Assembly: GCA_024180945.1 (NCBI GenBank)
Contig: JAKSGN010000037.1
Span: 563,501 to 627,500 of the forward strand
Direction of reading: 5' to 3'
DNA length: 64,000 nt
Origin: Macrophomina tecta
Taxonomy: Eukaryota; Ascomycota; Dothideomycetes; Botryosphaeriales; Botryosphaeriaceae
Part shown: one piece after another, positions 11,337 to 23,100 of the stretch
Numbering within the stretch: the stretch's first letter is position 1
How the letters are laid out: the number at the start of each line of letters is the position of its first letter
Position numbers and translations under genes: made by a program
The notes under the pieces: model-generated
Seen by the model: only the letters and a program-made list of their open reading frames with translations
What the model was told of the DNA's origin: nothing
Database searches by the model: none

Positions 11337-13585
11337 CTATTGCGCGGTGTACGCAGACGACGCATCAGGCATAGCCGACTCCGGCAGCTTGCGTGGCAGT
11401 GCGTTGGAGGTCGCGTGACCGCTCAACAACGGCTGTTGTGCAGAGAATCTGGTGGCATCAAGTGTGGGGTCTTCCACCTTGCCGTTAACCTCCTGCAATT
11501 CCGGCTTCAGAGTGATGCTTGCAGGCGGCGATGGTAGCTTTGCAATCGACTCTGTGTGGACTTGCTCGCTGGAGGCAGGCTGCGGAGCGGGCTGGGTGTG
11601 TGGAAAGACTGGTTGAGCTTTGTTTTGGATGGACGAGAGGGATGCTTCTCCTGACGTCGAAGCTTGCATATCAGTTGAAGGTGCAACGTCGATGTCCATC
11701 TTATCTCCGATTTGCTCGTTCAATGCTGGCGGGCTGCTGGGTTGCTGAATGGGGCTGCTCGCAGCTGCTAGGCGATCGGAACGGACGCGTAGAGTCACAA
11801 TCAGACTGCCCTTCGGCTTGACGTAGATCTCGTCATCTGACTCGTCATCGCCCATGGAATCTTCGTCGTCATCGTTGAGACCCAGGTCATCCTCATCGTC
11901 ATCATCGCCTCCATCCCACTCGTCAGCCTCATCTTCATCGTCCATTTCGTCAATACTGTTGTAGCCCTCAATGTGCTTGCGGTGACTGCGTTGAGGGACA
12001 CCAACTCTACCGCGAGCAGCACGGCCATTCGGCCCTTCTGAGGCATCGGAGCGCTCGTAATCGCCAGTCGCAGAGGGATCGAAGTCCCCGTTCTGGCCGC
12101 TAAGCAGAGATTCCCCATACACGCCGCCGAGGCGTGAGCGAACCTGGCGACCGCTGGCAGTGACAACCGGTCTATTGTCCGTGGGAGTGCCGCGGCGTGT
12201 AGAGCGGCGAGTGGACAATGCATCAGAGGTATCCTCATCCTCGTCGGAGAAAGTGTACTTCATGCGCTTGCCACGGGTCCGGCCCTCGTACAGTGAGAAT
12301 CCAGGTTCGGGGCGTGCAAACTGTGCCTTGCGCTGCATGCGATACTCGCGGCGCTTCCGCTTCTGTAGTAATGTTGTAAGCAGATGCTACACTATTGAGG
12401 ATTGTCGATGCGAGTTGTGTTTGAATAGCGCTTACTTCCTCAGTGGCCTCGAAGCGAGGGATGGCCGCGTTGATCCTCTCGCTCAGCCTTCTTGACGCCT
12501 GTGTGCCATCGTCTAGAAGTTTAGCTGCGACAATCCGCAGCTCATCTATCGTGCCAGCTACGCTCCACCAAGTGTTCTTCTTGTGCGCCGGGTTGCTCTC
12601 GCGGTAGAGGCGGAAAGGGGTGTCGTCCTTGCCCTCGATAAGCCAGTAACGGCGCTTGTCGCCATCCGAGCCCCAGGGCTGCACAGACAAAGGCTGATTA
12701 AGGTCGTCGTCATGGCGATTCTGTTTGTATGACTCCTTGATTATGCCTTTGATAACTTCGGACCCGTGAAGGCTCCATATGATGATGGCACGCAGGACCG
12801 ACAACTGCATGGACAATTAGCGACACCCACAACAACCAAGAGCGTTCAAACAGCCTCTTACCCTCTCTTGCGGGGTCATGTTGTTGAAGGAGCGGGTGCC
12901 GGAAAGAGGATTGATGTTTGCCCAGGCGCGGGGCCACTCAGGCCTGTAGGTCGACATGACCTCCTCCAAAGCACGGCCATAATGGCCCTTCCTGCGGTGC
13001 GTATCAGCTTAGACCTCTATCATCTTTGTCTATCCATAGATAATAATCCACTTAAACTGCGAGAGAGACGCGATGTGGAGCGAGGACCGGGCGACGTACT
13101 CGACGGGTTTCTTGCGGTTGAGGGCGAGGCCGAGAAGCGCGCACAGCAGACTCTCTACCTGCGGAGACGGAGCGGTATCGACGATTCCCCTCTCGATATC
13201 CTGAGGGCCGAGATGCGGGCATTTCGGTGGGAAGGCGTCCGTAAATCGCGACCGGAACATGACGATGAACTATGATGTCGCAGGCGCATTAGCATGGTAT
13301 ACGGTGCAAATGCGACGCGTCCGTCGCGTCGTTACGTGTCATATCGCGCCAACAACTCACAGCAATGCCTGGATTATCAGCGAGGACCTCTTCATGCGGC
13401 GGCGAGGCCGGGCGCTTCCTCTGGGCCGGCGGACTCGACGGTGCTTGCGTGGTTGTGGTGGCCATCTTCTTCTTCTTCTTCGACGAGGGTTTGGCCAGAA
13501 ACTTGTCGAGAGGCCCAATGACCTTCGCCTCGTCGTCGCTTGCGGGTGGCGACGACAAAACCGAGGAGAGCTCGGAGTCGCTCAT
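11337..13585 (-). CDS. WHIM/DDT-like chromatin-remodelling accessory protein
   Basis: Probable nuclear partner of an ISWI-type remodeller; WHIM and DDT-like modules in such proteins position linker DNA and contact the ATPase. Five exons: 13361-13585, 13052-13269, 12862-12991, 12436-12804 and 11337-12362, total 655 residues; all introns are GT-AG, 57-91 bp. Order: Ser/Pro/Lys-rich N-terminus starting MSDSELSSVLSS; a DDT-like helical region (about 76-150, CPHLGPQDIERGI, LLCALLGLAL); a WHIM1-type helix LSVLRAIIIWSLHGSEVIK (192-210); a conserved KRRYWLIEG block (241-249) followed by WWSVAG; a basic linker KRKRREYRMQRK; then a long acidic Asp/Glu tract and a disordered C-terminus. No symbol is given because the fungal orthology is unclear to me. 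It is convergent with FAF1. Confidence 0.84.
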
Positions 13586-15243
13586 GTTGTGGGGGCGCGA
13601 GGTCGCGGTTGAAGTTGGATGAGGTCGCAGTGGGTCGGCGGGTTGTGGATGCGAAGTGCGCGGCCGGCTGGAGCACCACAAGAATGAAGCTAACTGAAGC
13701 ACGGCAACGATAAGATTACATGATTGGTTTGGGCATCTTTGGCACCGGGTTCACGTCATGCGATCAGTGCTTGGGCTTATTTTCTGTGACTTATACTGGC
13801 CCCATGAGCACCGAGCCAGAAAAATTCCACTTGTAGCAACTAGCGCACACTTCACCGCGCCCGCGTTGAATACAGCGTCGCCCACGAAATCTTTATATAC
13901 CATTGTCAGGCTTTTCCCAATGCCTCGCGGAACGTCCAAATTGCCGAAGCCTAACCATACCGACTAAGCGCCCTTCGAACAGAATGGCTGCAAGGAACCG
14001 TCGCACGGCTAAAACCAACAGGGACTTCTGCGAAAAGCCAAAGTGTAGCGGGTTTTGAAAATTTTCTTAGGCTCGCGTCGCTCGCTCTTTAAACTGACAG
14101 TGACAGATCCAGGCCTGGGAGTGGGACAGCTCACCTAGATGTGCGCAGAGAAAGTGAGCACTCATACGGCGATTTCCCTCGATGTGAATGTTCCGCCACA
14201 GCCAAAGTCATAATTGTTCCGTTGTGGATGCGGTAACCGTTTGGAAGGGTGTTTTCGGGGCGACTTCCGCACTGGCTGATTGAGAAAAGGCGTGCACCTG
14301 CCGCCCGCTACACGACAACTCCGTCAAAATACCAGGCCCAAAGCCCCCGCTCCTCGACAAGACGTGTCTTCGAATCCAATGAGGACTTCCAAGCTCTTTC
14401 TTTCGTACGTGATGTTTGTGCTTCCTGGGTGTCGGCATCAATCCTCGGCAAAAGGTTCTGCGCCCGTGGTTCTCGATTGAGTGGGGATTTTCTCTTTACA
14501 GGCTGGCCTTTCACGATCGTCGCAACAGCAGTCGAATTCCATATCGAAAACGATAAGATCAGAGCCCCGACGGGTGTTTTTGTGTCGAGAGTGGATGACG
14601 AGAAGGAAACAGAAGACACGTAAAAGGAAAAGTGAGCATGTAACTAAAGCAGAAGAATCTATAGATACGCTCATGATGGATTAATAGTGCGTTTGGACCT
14701 CAGGCAGGAAGTAAGGGTTGCTGTTGTTGAAGTTTTGCGATGACTTGGCGGCCCAGTGACTTGCCGCGCTCTTGGAGTTTTGCTATGGCATGTGCTCATT
14801 GCCCACAACGGAAACGCGCTCGGACAAACTAACGACGCAATGGAATCGTCCCACCTGCGATGTCTGCTTTTTCATGAGTGAGGTCGCGACTGAATGCATT
14901 TGGAGCGACTTTGTCTCTAGGCGTGCAACGACATCGACTCCACACTTGATCATCGCTGCGGAGTAGCTAGTGATTGCTTGAATGCACATGAAGCTTAAGC
15001 GGGTCGCCGTTGCATATATTTGAGCGCGTGTGGTGGTGATGCGCGTTGGCTAATGGGAGTCTGGTGGTGAGGGCGAGACGGTAGGTTGAAGTGTAGCCGG
15101 CCGGATTTTGTGGAGCCATGCCAAGTTTGGCTAGTGCAATGGCGGGCCCGTGGTCTTCGCGAAAACGCCCACAATCGAAATCAATCTCAACTGCAGAGGA
15201 CGACCGACCGGACACCACCTGCACGACAACAACAGCAGCCAAA
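13586..15243. other. Divergent promoter region, WHIM gene / RPL2
   Basis: 1.66 kb between two divergent starts. No gene recognised. An upstream ATG at 15118 opens a long frame that overlaps RPL2, but its translation resembles nothing and it reads across RPL2 intron 1. The sequence just before the RPL2 ATG is A/C-rich (acaacaacagcagccaaaatg), a typical fungal leader. Confidence 0.55.
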
Positions 15244-16367
15244 ATGGTCAGTACAAATCTACTCGCAGCACCGCACACTCGCATGCCTTGGCCTGCTTTG
15301 GCTGGATCTCGCTACGGCGACGCTCCATTGGGTCCTCGCGACATTCTCACTCGCGCAGCCCGATATCCAGCCAAACGCAGCGAATTCCCTCTCGCCTCAC
15401 TACGTACGATTGCGAGTGAAATCGAGCTGACATCTCGCAGGGTCGCGTCATCAGGAACCAGAGGAAGGGGTATGCGCAACGCTCGAGAACTCATCCGTCC
15501 CGATTCGCTAACATCGCAAAAGTCGTGGTTCCATCTTCACGGCCCACACCCGTCTCAACAAGGCCCCCGCCAAATTCAGGACCAACGACTATGCTGAGCG
15601 CCATGGCTACGTCCGCGGTGTTGTGAAGGACATCATCCACGACCCCGGCCGTGGTGCTCCTCTCGCCAAGGTCGTTTTCCGCGACCCGTACCGCTTCAAG
15701 CTCCACACCGAGACCTTCATCGCCAACGAGGGCATGTACACCGGCCAGTTCATCTACGCCGGCAAGAACGCCAGCTTGACCATTGGCAACGTTCTGCCTC
15801 TCGGCTCTGTTCCTGAGGGTACTGTCGTCACCAACGTCGAGGAGAAGGTTGGCGACCGCGGCGCGCTCGGCAGGACCTCCGGTAACTACGTCACCGTCAT
15901 TGGCCACAACCCCGATGAGGGCAAGACCCGTGTCAAGCTCCCCTCTGGCGCCAAGAAGGTCGTTTCCAGCTCCGTCCGCGGTATGGTCGGTATCGTTGCT
16001 GGCGGTGGAAGGACGGACAAGCCTCTGCTGAGTATGTGCTATGTTCGCTAGGTTTCGGGATAACGCAGGAGCTAATTTTGTGAACAGAGGCGTCCCGTGC
16101 TAAGCACAAGTTCGCTGTCAAGCGCAACTCTTGGCCCAAGACTCGTGGTGTTGCCATGAACCCCGTCGACCATGTAAGTAGACTGGAAACGCGCCTTGCA
16201 ATGCGTGACGCTGACTCTCGTTTCTACAGCCTCACGGTGGTGGTAACCACCAGCATATCGGTAAGGCCTCGACCATCTCCCGCTACGCCGCACAGGGTCA
16301 AAAGGCCGGTCTTATTGCTGCCAGGAGAACTGGTCTGCTCCGTGGTACGCAGAAGACGAAGGATTAG
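15244..16367 (+). CDS. RPL2: 60S ribosomal protein uL2 (RPL2/L8)
   Basis: Cytosolic large-subunit protein uL2, needed for subunit joining and located beside the peptidyl-transferase centre. Five exons: 15244-15246, 15441-15469, 15523-16031, 16088-16173 and 16230-16367; the sum is 254 residues, exactly the yeast RPL2 length. The first exon is only the ATG (ATG|gtcagt). Spliced protein starts [20 protein letters not shown]; then [40 protein letters not shown], and the conserved [16 protein letters not shown] loop with the functional His residues, split by intron 4 before PHGGG. Codon use is strongly C-ending, as expected for a highly expressed gene. It is the only ribosomal protein gene in the window. 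Confidence 0.97.
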
Positions 16368-17298
16368 ATTCACGAGTGAGGCATGGGTTCGGGTGTTCTT
16401 TGCTGCGGGTTCTGGTTTCCTCAGGGCGAATAGTACCCTTATGTACCGGGAAATAAAAAACATGGTGCATGCGAGCTTTCTTCAGCCAACCAGCAGCCAC
16501 AGCCGCACACGGCAGTAGTACAAGATTTGGCGAGAGATCATTCGGAGAAGAAGTGCGATCGTGCGTGAGGCCACGCAGCTCATAAAAGCATCGAGGGGCA
16601 GATCCTCGAGCTTCATCAAAATATATGCGTTTGATATGACGTCCAAAAATAGGAGATCGTGTCCGTAGCAGGGAGGCCGTACGAGTACGGCTCATGCCAA
16701 TCCGCCCTGTAGCTGTTTCAGATTGTCGATTGGCACCAAGCACAACGTATCATCGACACGCGCCCGCACTCCCTCCTTCGGCAAGATGGGCGTGAACGAG
16801 GGGCAGGCGCAAATCGTGCTTCTGGAGGTGGGCTAAGCCACGATTTTGATGGGGACTGCTCGTGCTAGGCCGCGCGGTTCCCGCGTCGAGTCCAGGCCCT
16901 TGCACGGGATCGGCGCGGCCTCAAGGGTTCCCTGTGGCATCATCCAGGCCTCGACTTCCAAGATGCCTTATATCGGGACAGCTGCCCATGCCGCAGAGTT
17001 CCGGCCGTGTCTTCCTCACCTGTCTTCTTAATTCGCAGTCCCTCACGCTCGCTACCTGCTGCCCTTGCCTTCTCTTCGCCCACCCGTGCCCGAGCCAGCT
17101 TCGACCTGAAACCTTGCATGCGATACTAGCAAGCATCGACGCCCCTCCACACACCGCGAAAGGGCCCAGGGCACCACGATTCAGCCAGCACAGCGCCTAA
17201 TTACCCGCCACTAACACGTGTGATCTCCGTCCCGCTCCTTTTCCCCCACTGGCCTTCGCGGACGACCGAATTCACGACTCTACCAATAAATCGCCACA
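16368..17298. other. Intergenic, RPL2 3' / BAR-protein promoter
   Basis: About 930 bp without a gene. The last part is pyrimidine-rich leader before the BAR-protein ATG, and it holds a CACGTG palindrome, listed separately. Confidence 0.55.
17215..17220. promoter_or_regulatory. CACGTG E-box upstream of the BAR-protein gene
   Basis: Palindromic bHLH-type site in the context aacacgtgtga, 79 bp before the ATG. Cbf1/SREBP-like factors bind this core in fungi. Function here is only inferred. Confidence 0.3.
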
Positions 17299-18763
17299 AT
17301 GATCGTTAACAAGAAGCTGGACCGTTTCAAGCAATGGGCTGGCGAGCGCATGGGAGGCGAGGTCAGGACCAACACATCCGATGACTTCAAGGCGCTCGAA
17401 CAGGAGATGGTGGTCAGGGCCGATGGTATGAATTTACCGTCACGCGACTGCTTGTACGGTGTGCTGACGGTTGTTACTTTCAGGAATGGACAGCCTGCAC
17501 AGGTCCATGAGCGCATTCGTCAAATGGCTCTCGAAGCGTAACGATGCCGGAGACAAGGAGAAATATACGCCTGTTGGGTTCCTCGGCGCCTCCATGGTCG
17601 CTCATGGCGAGGATTTTGATCCCGACTCGGAGTATGGTTCCTGCTTGTCCTGTACGTATTGCCCTTACGCGACACCACCTGGCGGAGAAGCTGACTCCCA
17701 TTGCAGCCATGGGTCGCGCCCACGAGAGGATGGCGCGCGCACAGGAGACGCTCCTCGCTGATTCAACTACGAGCTGGCTTGAGTCCCTCGAGCGGAACCT
17801 GGCTCAGATGAAGGAATATAATGCAGCCCGGAAGAAGCTGGATCAGCGTCGCCTCGCCTATGACACAGCCCTCGCAAAGATGCAGAAGGCGAAGAAGGAG
17901 GATTTCCGTGTAGAGGAAGAACTTCGCTCGCAGAAGGCCAAGTATGAAGAGGCCAGCGAGGACGTCTACCGTCGTATGGAGGAGGTCAAGGAAGCAGAGA
18001 GAGAGAACATAGATGATCTGACCGCATTCTTGGAGGCTGAGCTGGCGTACCACGACAAGTGCAGGGAGGTGCTCGTTCAGCTGAAGCGGGACTGGCCCGC
18101 TCGGTAAGTGGATCTCACCCCTGCAATGGGCAGGCTCATGTTGCAGCAACACCAGATGTAGAGCAAGGCATGCTAATGTTACACAGGTCCGCCGGCTCTT
18201 CTGGCAACAGCCGCCGTGGCCCTAGGTCCCGCTCCAACACCGCGCACTCGTACAATGAACGCTATCAGGAGGAGGAAGAACCGCCAATGCCCGAGCCCAA
18301 GCTCACAATCCCGAAGCTCGGTTCTCGTGGCGTATCTCCTCGCCGCGATTACGGAGGTGACTCTCCTAAGCGCCCAACTATCAGCCGTACTAGCACCACT
18401 GGGACGTTCGAGGGGCCGTCGCGCCGTGCCGACGACTCTCCTATGGGCATGCCTAGGCTGTCTCGCGCCCCAACTGATTCGTCCAGCATTGCGGCCAGTC
18501 GCAACAACCTGAGGCCGGTGAGCAGCCGTGGCGAGGACTACGATGATGATGGCCATAGCCCTGCTAGATCATACGGAAGGGAACGGTCCATCTCTCCGGC
18601 TCCATTGAGGTCGGCTAGCTGGGCCACAACCGAGTCGACTTCTCCGGCAAGCGGAAGAAAGGGACCGCCGCCGCCGCCGCCCTCGCGTGCGAAGAAGCCG
18701 CCGCCGCCTCCACCGCCGATGAAGAGGAGTGGCTTGAGCTCATCGGAAATGTCCCAGTATTAA
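17299..18763 (+). CDS. BAR-domain membrane-curvature protein with polyproline tail
   Basis: Likely an endophilin/amphiphysin-type protein that bends membranes in endocytosis or vesicle traffic. Four exons: 17299-17425, 17484-17651, 17707-18103 and 18187-18763 (introns 58, 55, 83 bp), 422 residues. Residues about 1-235 form a helical BAR region: KKLDRFKQWAGERMGGEV start, MDSLHRSMSAFVKWLSKR, the turn FDPDSEYGSCLS, and a long Lys/Glu-rich coiled coil ending LAYHDKCREVLVQLKRDW. The C-terminal half is disordered, Ser/Arg/Pro-rich, with a GPPPPPPSRAKKPPPPPPP segment suited to binding SH3 or profilin partners. There is no SH3 domain of its own, unlike Rvs167. I know no standard gene symbol. Confidence 0.86.
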
Positions 18764-20179
18764 CAACCCTGAATAGCATGTTGTAGTATGCGGCTGTTTG
18801 GTTATCCGGTGCACAGCGAGGCAGTTCGGGCAGGGGAGTTCGAGGCAATGACATAGACAGGCCGACTACGGGAGTGACATGGATTTGCGATTGTTACATG
18901 GCAGGGCACGAGGCTGCAGGGCGGTCTTGTTGTTCCGAACCGAATGGCTTTTTGGGAATTTCGCTACCGCCAGCAGGGACAACAAGAAATGGTCCAGCGA
19001 GGAGAATGAACGACACAGGAAGGGGTCCATGGATTTTACAGCCTGGCTGCAGAGAATCTTGTTTGCTTGAAATTCGAAAAGTTCTCAAAAAGCAACGAAT
19101 TTTGATCATTGTGTGCTACGACGTCTTGATAGTGGAATTTTTCTTGTTCCCATTGCAGACTCAATCCATGTTTCTTGCCGCAGATAATCTACGAGATGAA
19201 TCGTAACACCAAGCACGCCACAGCTGAAGCATCTAGTCGGACAAAAGTGAATATGAACTTGAGCATGTCGGATTGAATGTTTCGCCTTTATAAGGAGAGC
19301 ATACGGGCATTGTTGCTTTGGTGGCCTAATTCTACGTGTTTATACCGTTAGCAAGCATACTACCCGTCAGACAATATTGAAAGATGACTACGCTAGTAGC
19401 GACAGTTGCAATACTCTGCTGTCTGTGGTGGTTGCAACGGCGATCGGTGCCGATGTTTGACGCTTGCGACGCTCCAGATGGAGAGAGCGCCAGGGCCAAT
19501 TGCTCCTTCTCCATTTTACGCACTAAGAATGCCAAGACAAAGCACATGATTAGATGAGCAGTCGCAAGGCAGCAGTACACGAGTTGAACTGGGCGACTCC
19601 TAATAGTCTACTCTCATGCAAATAGCCTCACATAAATATACGGCGGAAAGATGCGCTGGTAGCGACCTGAGGCGCTTGGCGGTGCTTGTTGTTGGCAAGT
19701 CACGTGCTTCTTGGCTTGCGCCTCTTCGCTCGCTGGACGGTCGGTCAGCCTTTCGCGTTCAACCTCTGCTGGAGCATCAACGGCTTGACGAGCACCGCCC
19801 ATCGCAGGACCCCCGAAGCTTCCCCCGCGCATCGACACGACGCTCAGCAACGCGTGCTGCTCCCCGCTTCACGCCTGCGCGTCGCGCCATTGCCCGACGG
19901 CACCACGCTCATTTTCGCCTCCCTTCAATTTGCACACCGCGACGTGAGCGACGGCCGCCCTGTTCCCCGGCCCTCCTCCGCCGCCCGCATCGCGACGCGC
20001 ATCCACCAGGCGCATTTGCACACCCCACGAGGATGCTCTGAGGCAGTACTCCACGCCTGGCCACCACAACCGCTCCTCACCCATCCCCCCGCCCACCCTC
20101 GGCCCCGGCCTGTCTCGGCGTCGCGTCCACTGCGACCAACACCTAGTGTCGGCCTCTTGACGACGCGACATCCACAACC
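18764..20179. other. Intergenic, BAR-protein 3' / STH1 promoter
   Basis: 1.4 kb without a recognised gene. The final 450 bp become very C-rich on the plus strand, consistent with a long leader for STH1. A CACGTG site at 19701 is listed separately. Confidence 0.55.
19701..19706. promoter_or_regulatory. CACGTG E-box upstream of STH1
   Basis: Context aagtcacgtgct; GTCACGTG is the classic Cbf1/bHLH core. It lies 474 bp before the STH1 ATG. Regulatory role inferred only. Confidence 0.3.
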
Positions 20180-23100
20180 ATGGCTTCTGTACAACCCGTC
20201 AACGGTGCCCCAGGCCCCGGCCAAGGCGGTCTGCCCACCCTACCGCCCGGCCTCACTAAGGAACAAGTTCAGGCGACGTATATGGTACGTGCTGCCGTTC
20301 TGATCCACTTTCTCCATCCCCGCTCACGCATGCCTTTTAACACCACTTTATAGAAATACCAGCAAATGAAAGCGCAGAATGTCTCCGAGTCCGATCCTGA
20401 ATTCATCAAAACGCGTAACCTGCTCGCCGCTGTTTCGCAACAGACAAACCTTCAGAAGCAGCGCGCAAGGTATTTGATGGAACAGCAGCAGAAGCAGCAG
20501 CAACTACAACAGCAGCAGCAGGCACAACAAAATGGTACCGCACATCCTACTGCTGCAAACGGTGCCCCGGCCTCTTCTGCTCCTTCCACGAATGGTCAAG
20601 CCGCCGCCGCCGCCGCCGCTGGTACCCCCACGCTGCCTTCGAACAACGATGCCGGCGCAAACAATATCACCCCACAGCCCACCGGCGGCGAAAAGGCTGC
20701 GCCTGCTAGCGCTCATCCTGCTTTCACCAACCCTCAGATCATGACCTTGCGGGCTCAGATTGCCGCCTTCAAGCGTATATCGCGTAATTTGCCTCTCACG
20801 CCCGAAATGCAGCAAGCCCTCTTTCCTTCGAAGCAAGCATCAAAGTCGCCGACTCCCGCGGAAAGAGTTTCCGCGGCGGGTCAAGTGCTGGACAATGCTC
20901 AGGCTGCCGCTGCTGAGACCAACAAGGAGGAGTCAAATGCTCATAAAGGCTTCAAGACGACAGCAGACCCGTACTCGCTCATTCCCAAGTCCATTACGTA
21001 TACAGAGCACGGTGCCCGCGACCGCAGAAAGATCTTGTCGAGTGTAATGCCCACCGGCGTCGATGCCGACAAGGTCCGGGAAGAACGGGAGATTGTTCTG
21101 TACAATCGGATACAGGCAAGAAAGGCAGAACTCGAAGCGTTGCCGGCAAATATCGGCATTTGGGATACAAGCAAGTCGGATACTCCTACCGATGAGCGCG
21201 CGAAGAACTTGAAATTGAAGGCCTTGATCGAGTACAAGAAGCTCTGTCTACTGCCCAAACAACGCGCTCTCAGGCAGGAGATCGGAAGACAAATGCTCTA
21301 TGCCGACAACTTGGCCATGACTGCCAACCGCGCCATGTACCGTCGCGTGAAGAAGCAATCCCTCCGCGAAGCTCGTATCACTGAGAAGCTTGAGAAGCAG
21401 CAGCGGGATGCTCGGGAGAGCAAGGAGAAGAAGAAGCAGACCGACCAGCTCAAGGCCGTCCTTGCCCGCGGCGAAGAAATCCAGAAGGCGGCACAGAGCC
21501 AGCGCTTGCGTCTGCAGAGGCTCGGCCGCACGATGATGCAGACTCACCAGAACATCGAAAAGGAAGAGCAGAAGCGTGTCGAGCGTACAGCAAAGCAGCG
21601 TCTCCAGGCTTTGAAGGCAAACGACGAAGAGACCTATCTCAAGCTGCTTGGTCAAGCAAAGGATACTCGTATTTCTCACTTGCTCAAACAGACCGACGGT
21701 TTCCTCAACCAACTGGCTGCCTCCGTCAAAGCACAACAACGCAGCGCCGCCGACAAGTTCGGTGGAGCAGCGCCCGAATCCGAATCCGAGGAGGATGACA
21801 GTGACCTTGATGAAGATGATCCGAACAGGAAGTCGAACAAGGTAGATTATTACGAGGTGGCTCATCGTATCAAGGAAGAGGTCTATGAGCAGTCAACCAA
21901 TTTGGTTGGTGGTAAGCTGAAGGAGTACCAGCTCAAGGGTCTGCAGTGGATGATTTCGCTGTACAACAACAACCTGAACGGCATTCTGGCTGATGAAATG
22001 GGCCTCGGCAAAACGATCCAGACTATTAGTTTGATCACTTACCTGATCGAGAAGAAACAGCAACCAGGCCCTTACCTGGTCATTGTCCCGCTTAGTACCC
22101 TGACGAACTGGAACAACGAATTCGAGAAATGGGCGCCGAGTGTACAGCGCATTGTCTACAAGGGTCCGCCTCAGCAGCGAAAGCAACAACAACAGCAAAT
22201 TCGTTGGGGTCAATTCCAAGTCCTGCTTACCACCTATGAGTTCATCATCAAGGATCGTCCGATTTTGAGTAAGATCAAGTGGCTGCACATGATCGTCGAT
22301 GAGGGTCATCGCATGAAGAACGCCAACTCCAAGCTCAGCAGCACTATCACCCAGTACTATACTACTCGCTACCGCCTCATTCTTACCGGAACTCCGCTTC
22401 AGAACAATCTTCCTGAACTGTGGGCATTGCTCAACTTTGTTCTTCCAAACATCTTTAAGTCTGTCAAATCGTTTGATGAATGGTTCAACACGCCGTTTGC
22501 GAACACTGGCGGTCAAGATAAGATGGAGCTCACCGAAGAAGAGCAACTGCTCGTTATTCGTCGTCTTCACAAGGTGCTTCGGCCCTTCTTGCTCCGTCGT
22601 CTTAAGAAGGATGTGGAGAAGGATCTTCCTGACAAGCAAGAACGCGTCATCAAGTGCACCTTCTCTGCCCTTCAAGCCAAGCTCTACAAGCAGCTGGTCA
22701 ACCACAACAGGCTTATGGTCAGCGACGGCAAGGGCGGCAAGACAGGCATGCGTGGTCTTAGCAACATGCTCATGCAACTGCGCAAGCTCTGTAATCACCC
22801 CTTCGTTTTCGAGGAGGTTGAAGACCAGATCAATCCTGGCAGGGGTACCAACGATCTTCTTTGGCGTACTGCCGGTAAATTTGAGCTGCTTGATAGGATT
22901 CTGCCGAAGTTCAGAGCGACAGGTCACAGGGTCCTGATGTTCTTCCAGATGACGCAGATCATGAACATCATGGAAGATTTTCTGCGGTTAAGAGGTCTTC
23001 AATACTTACGTTTGGACGGTTCGACCAAGGCTGACGATCGGTCCGAGCTCCTGAAGCTCTTTAACGCACCTGGCTCACCGTACTTCTGTTTCCTTCTCTC

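Noticed and set aside
15247..15440. Possible snoRNA in the large RPL2 intron
   Set aside because: No RTGATGA C-box paired with a CTGA D-box or terminal stem was visible.
15118..15597. Frame with ATG upstream of and overlapping RPL2
   Set aside because: It runs through RPL2 intron 1 and into exon 3 in a non-ribosomal frame; the uL2 model fully explains the region.
21893..22927. Antisense open frame of 344 codons inside STH1
   Set aside because: It exactly opposes the conserved helicase core and its translation matches no family; it is a codon-bias shadow of STH1.
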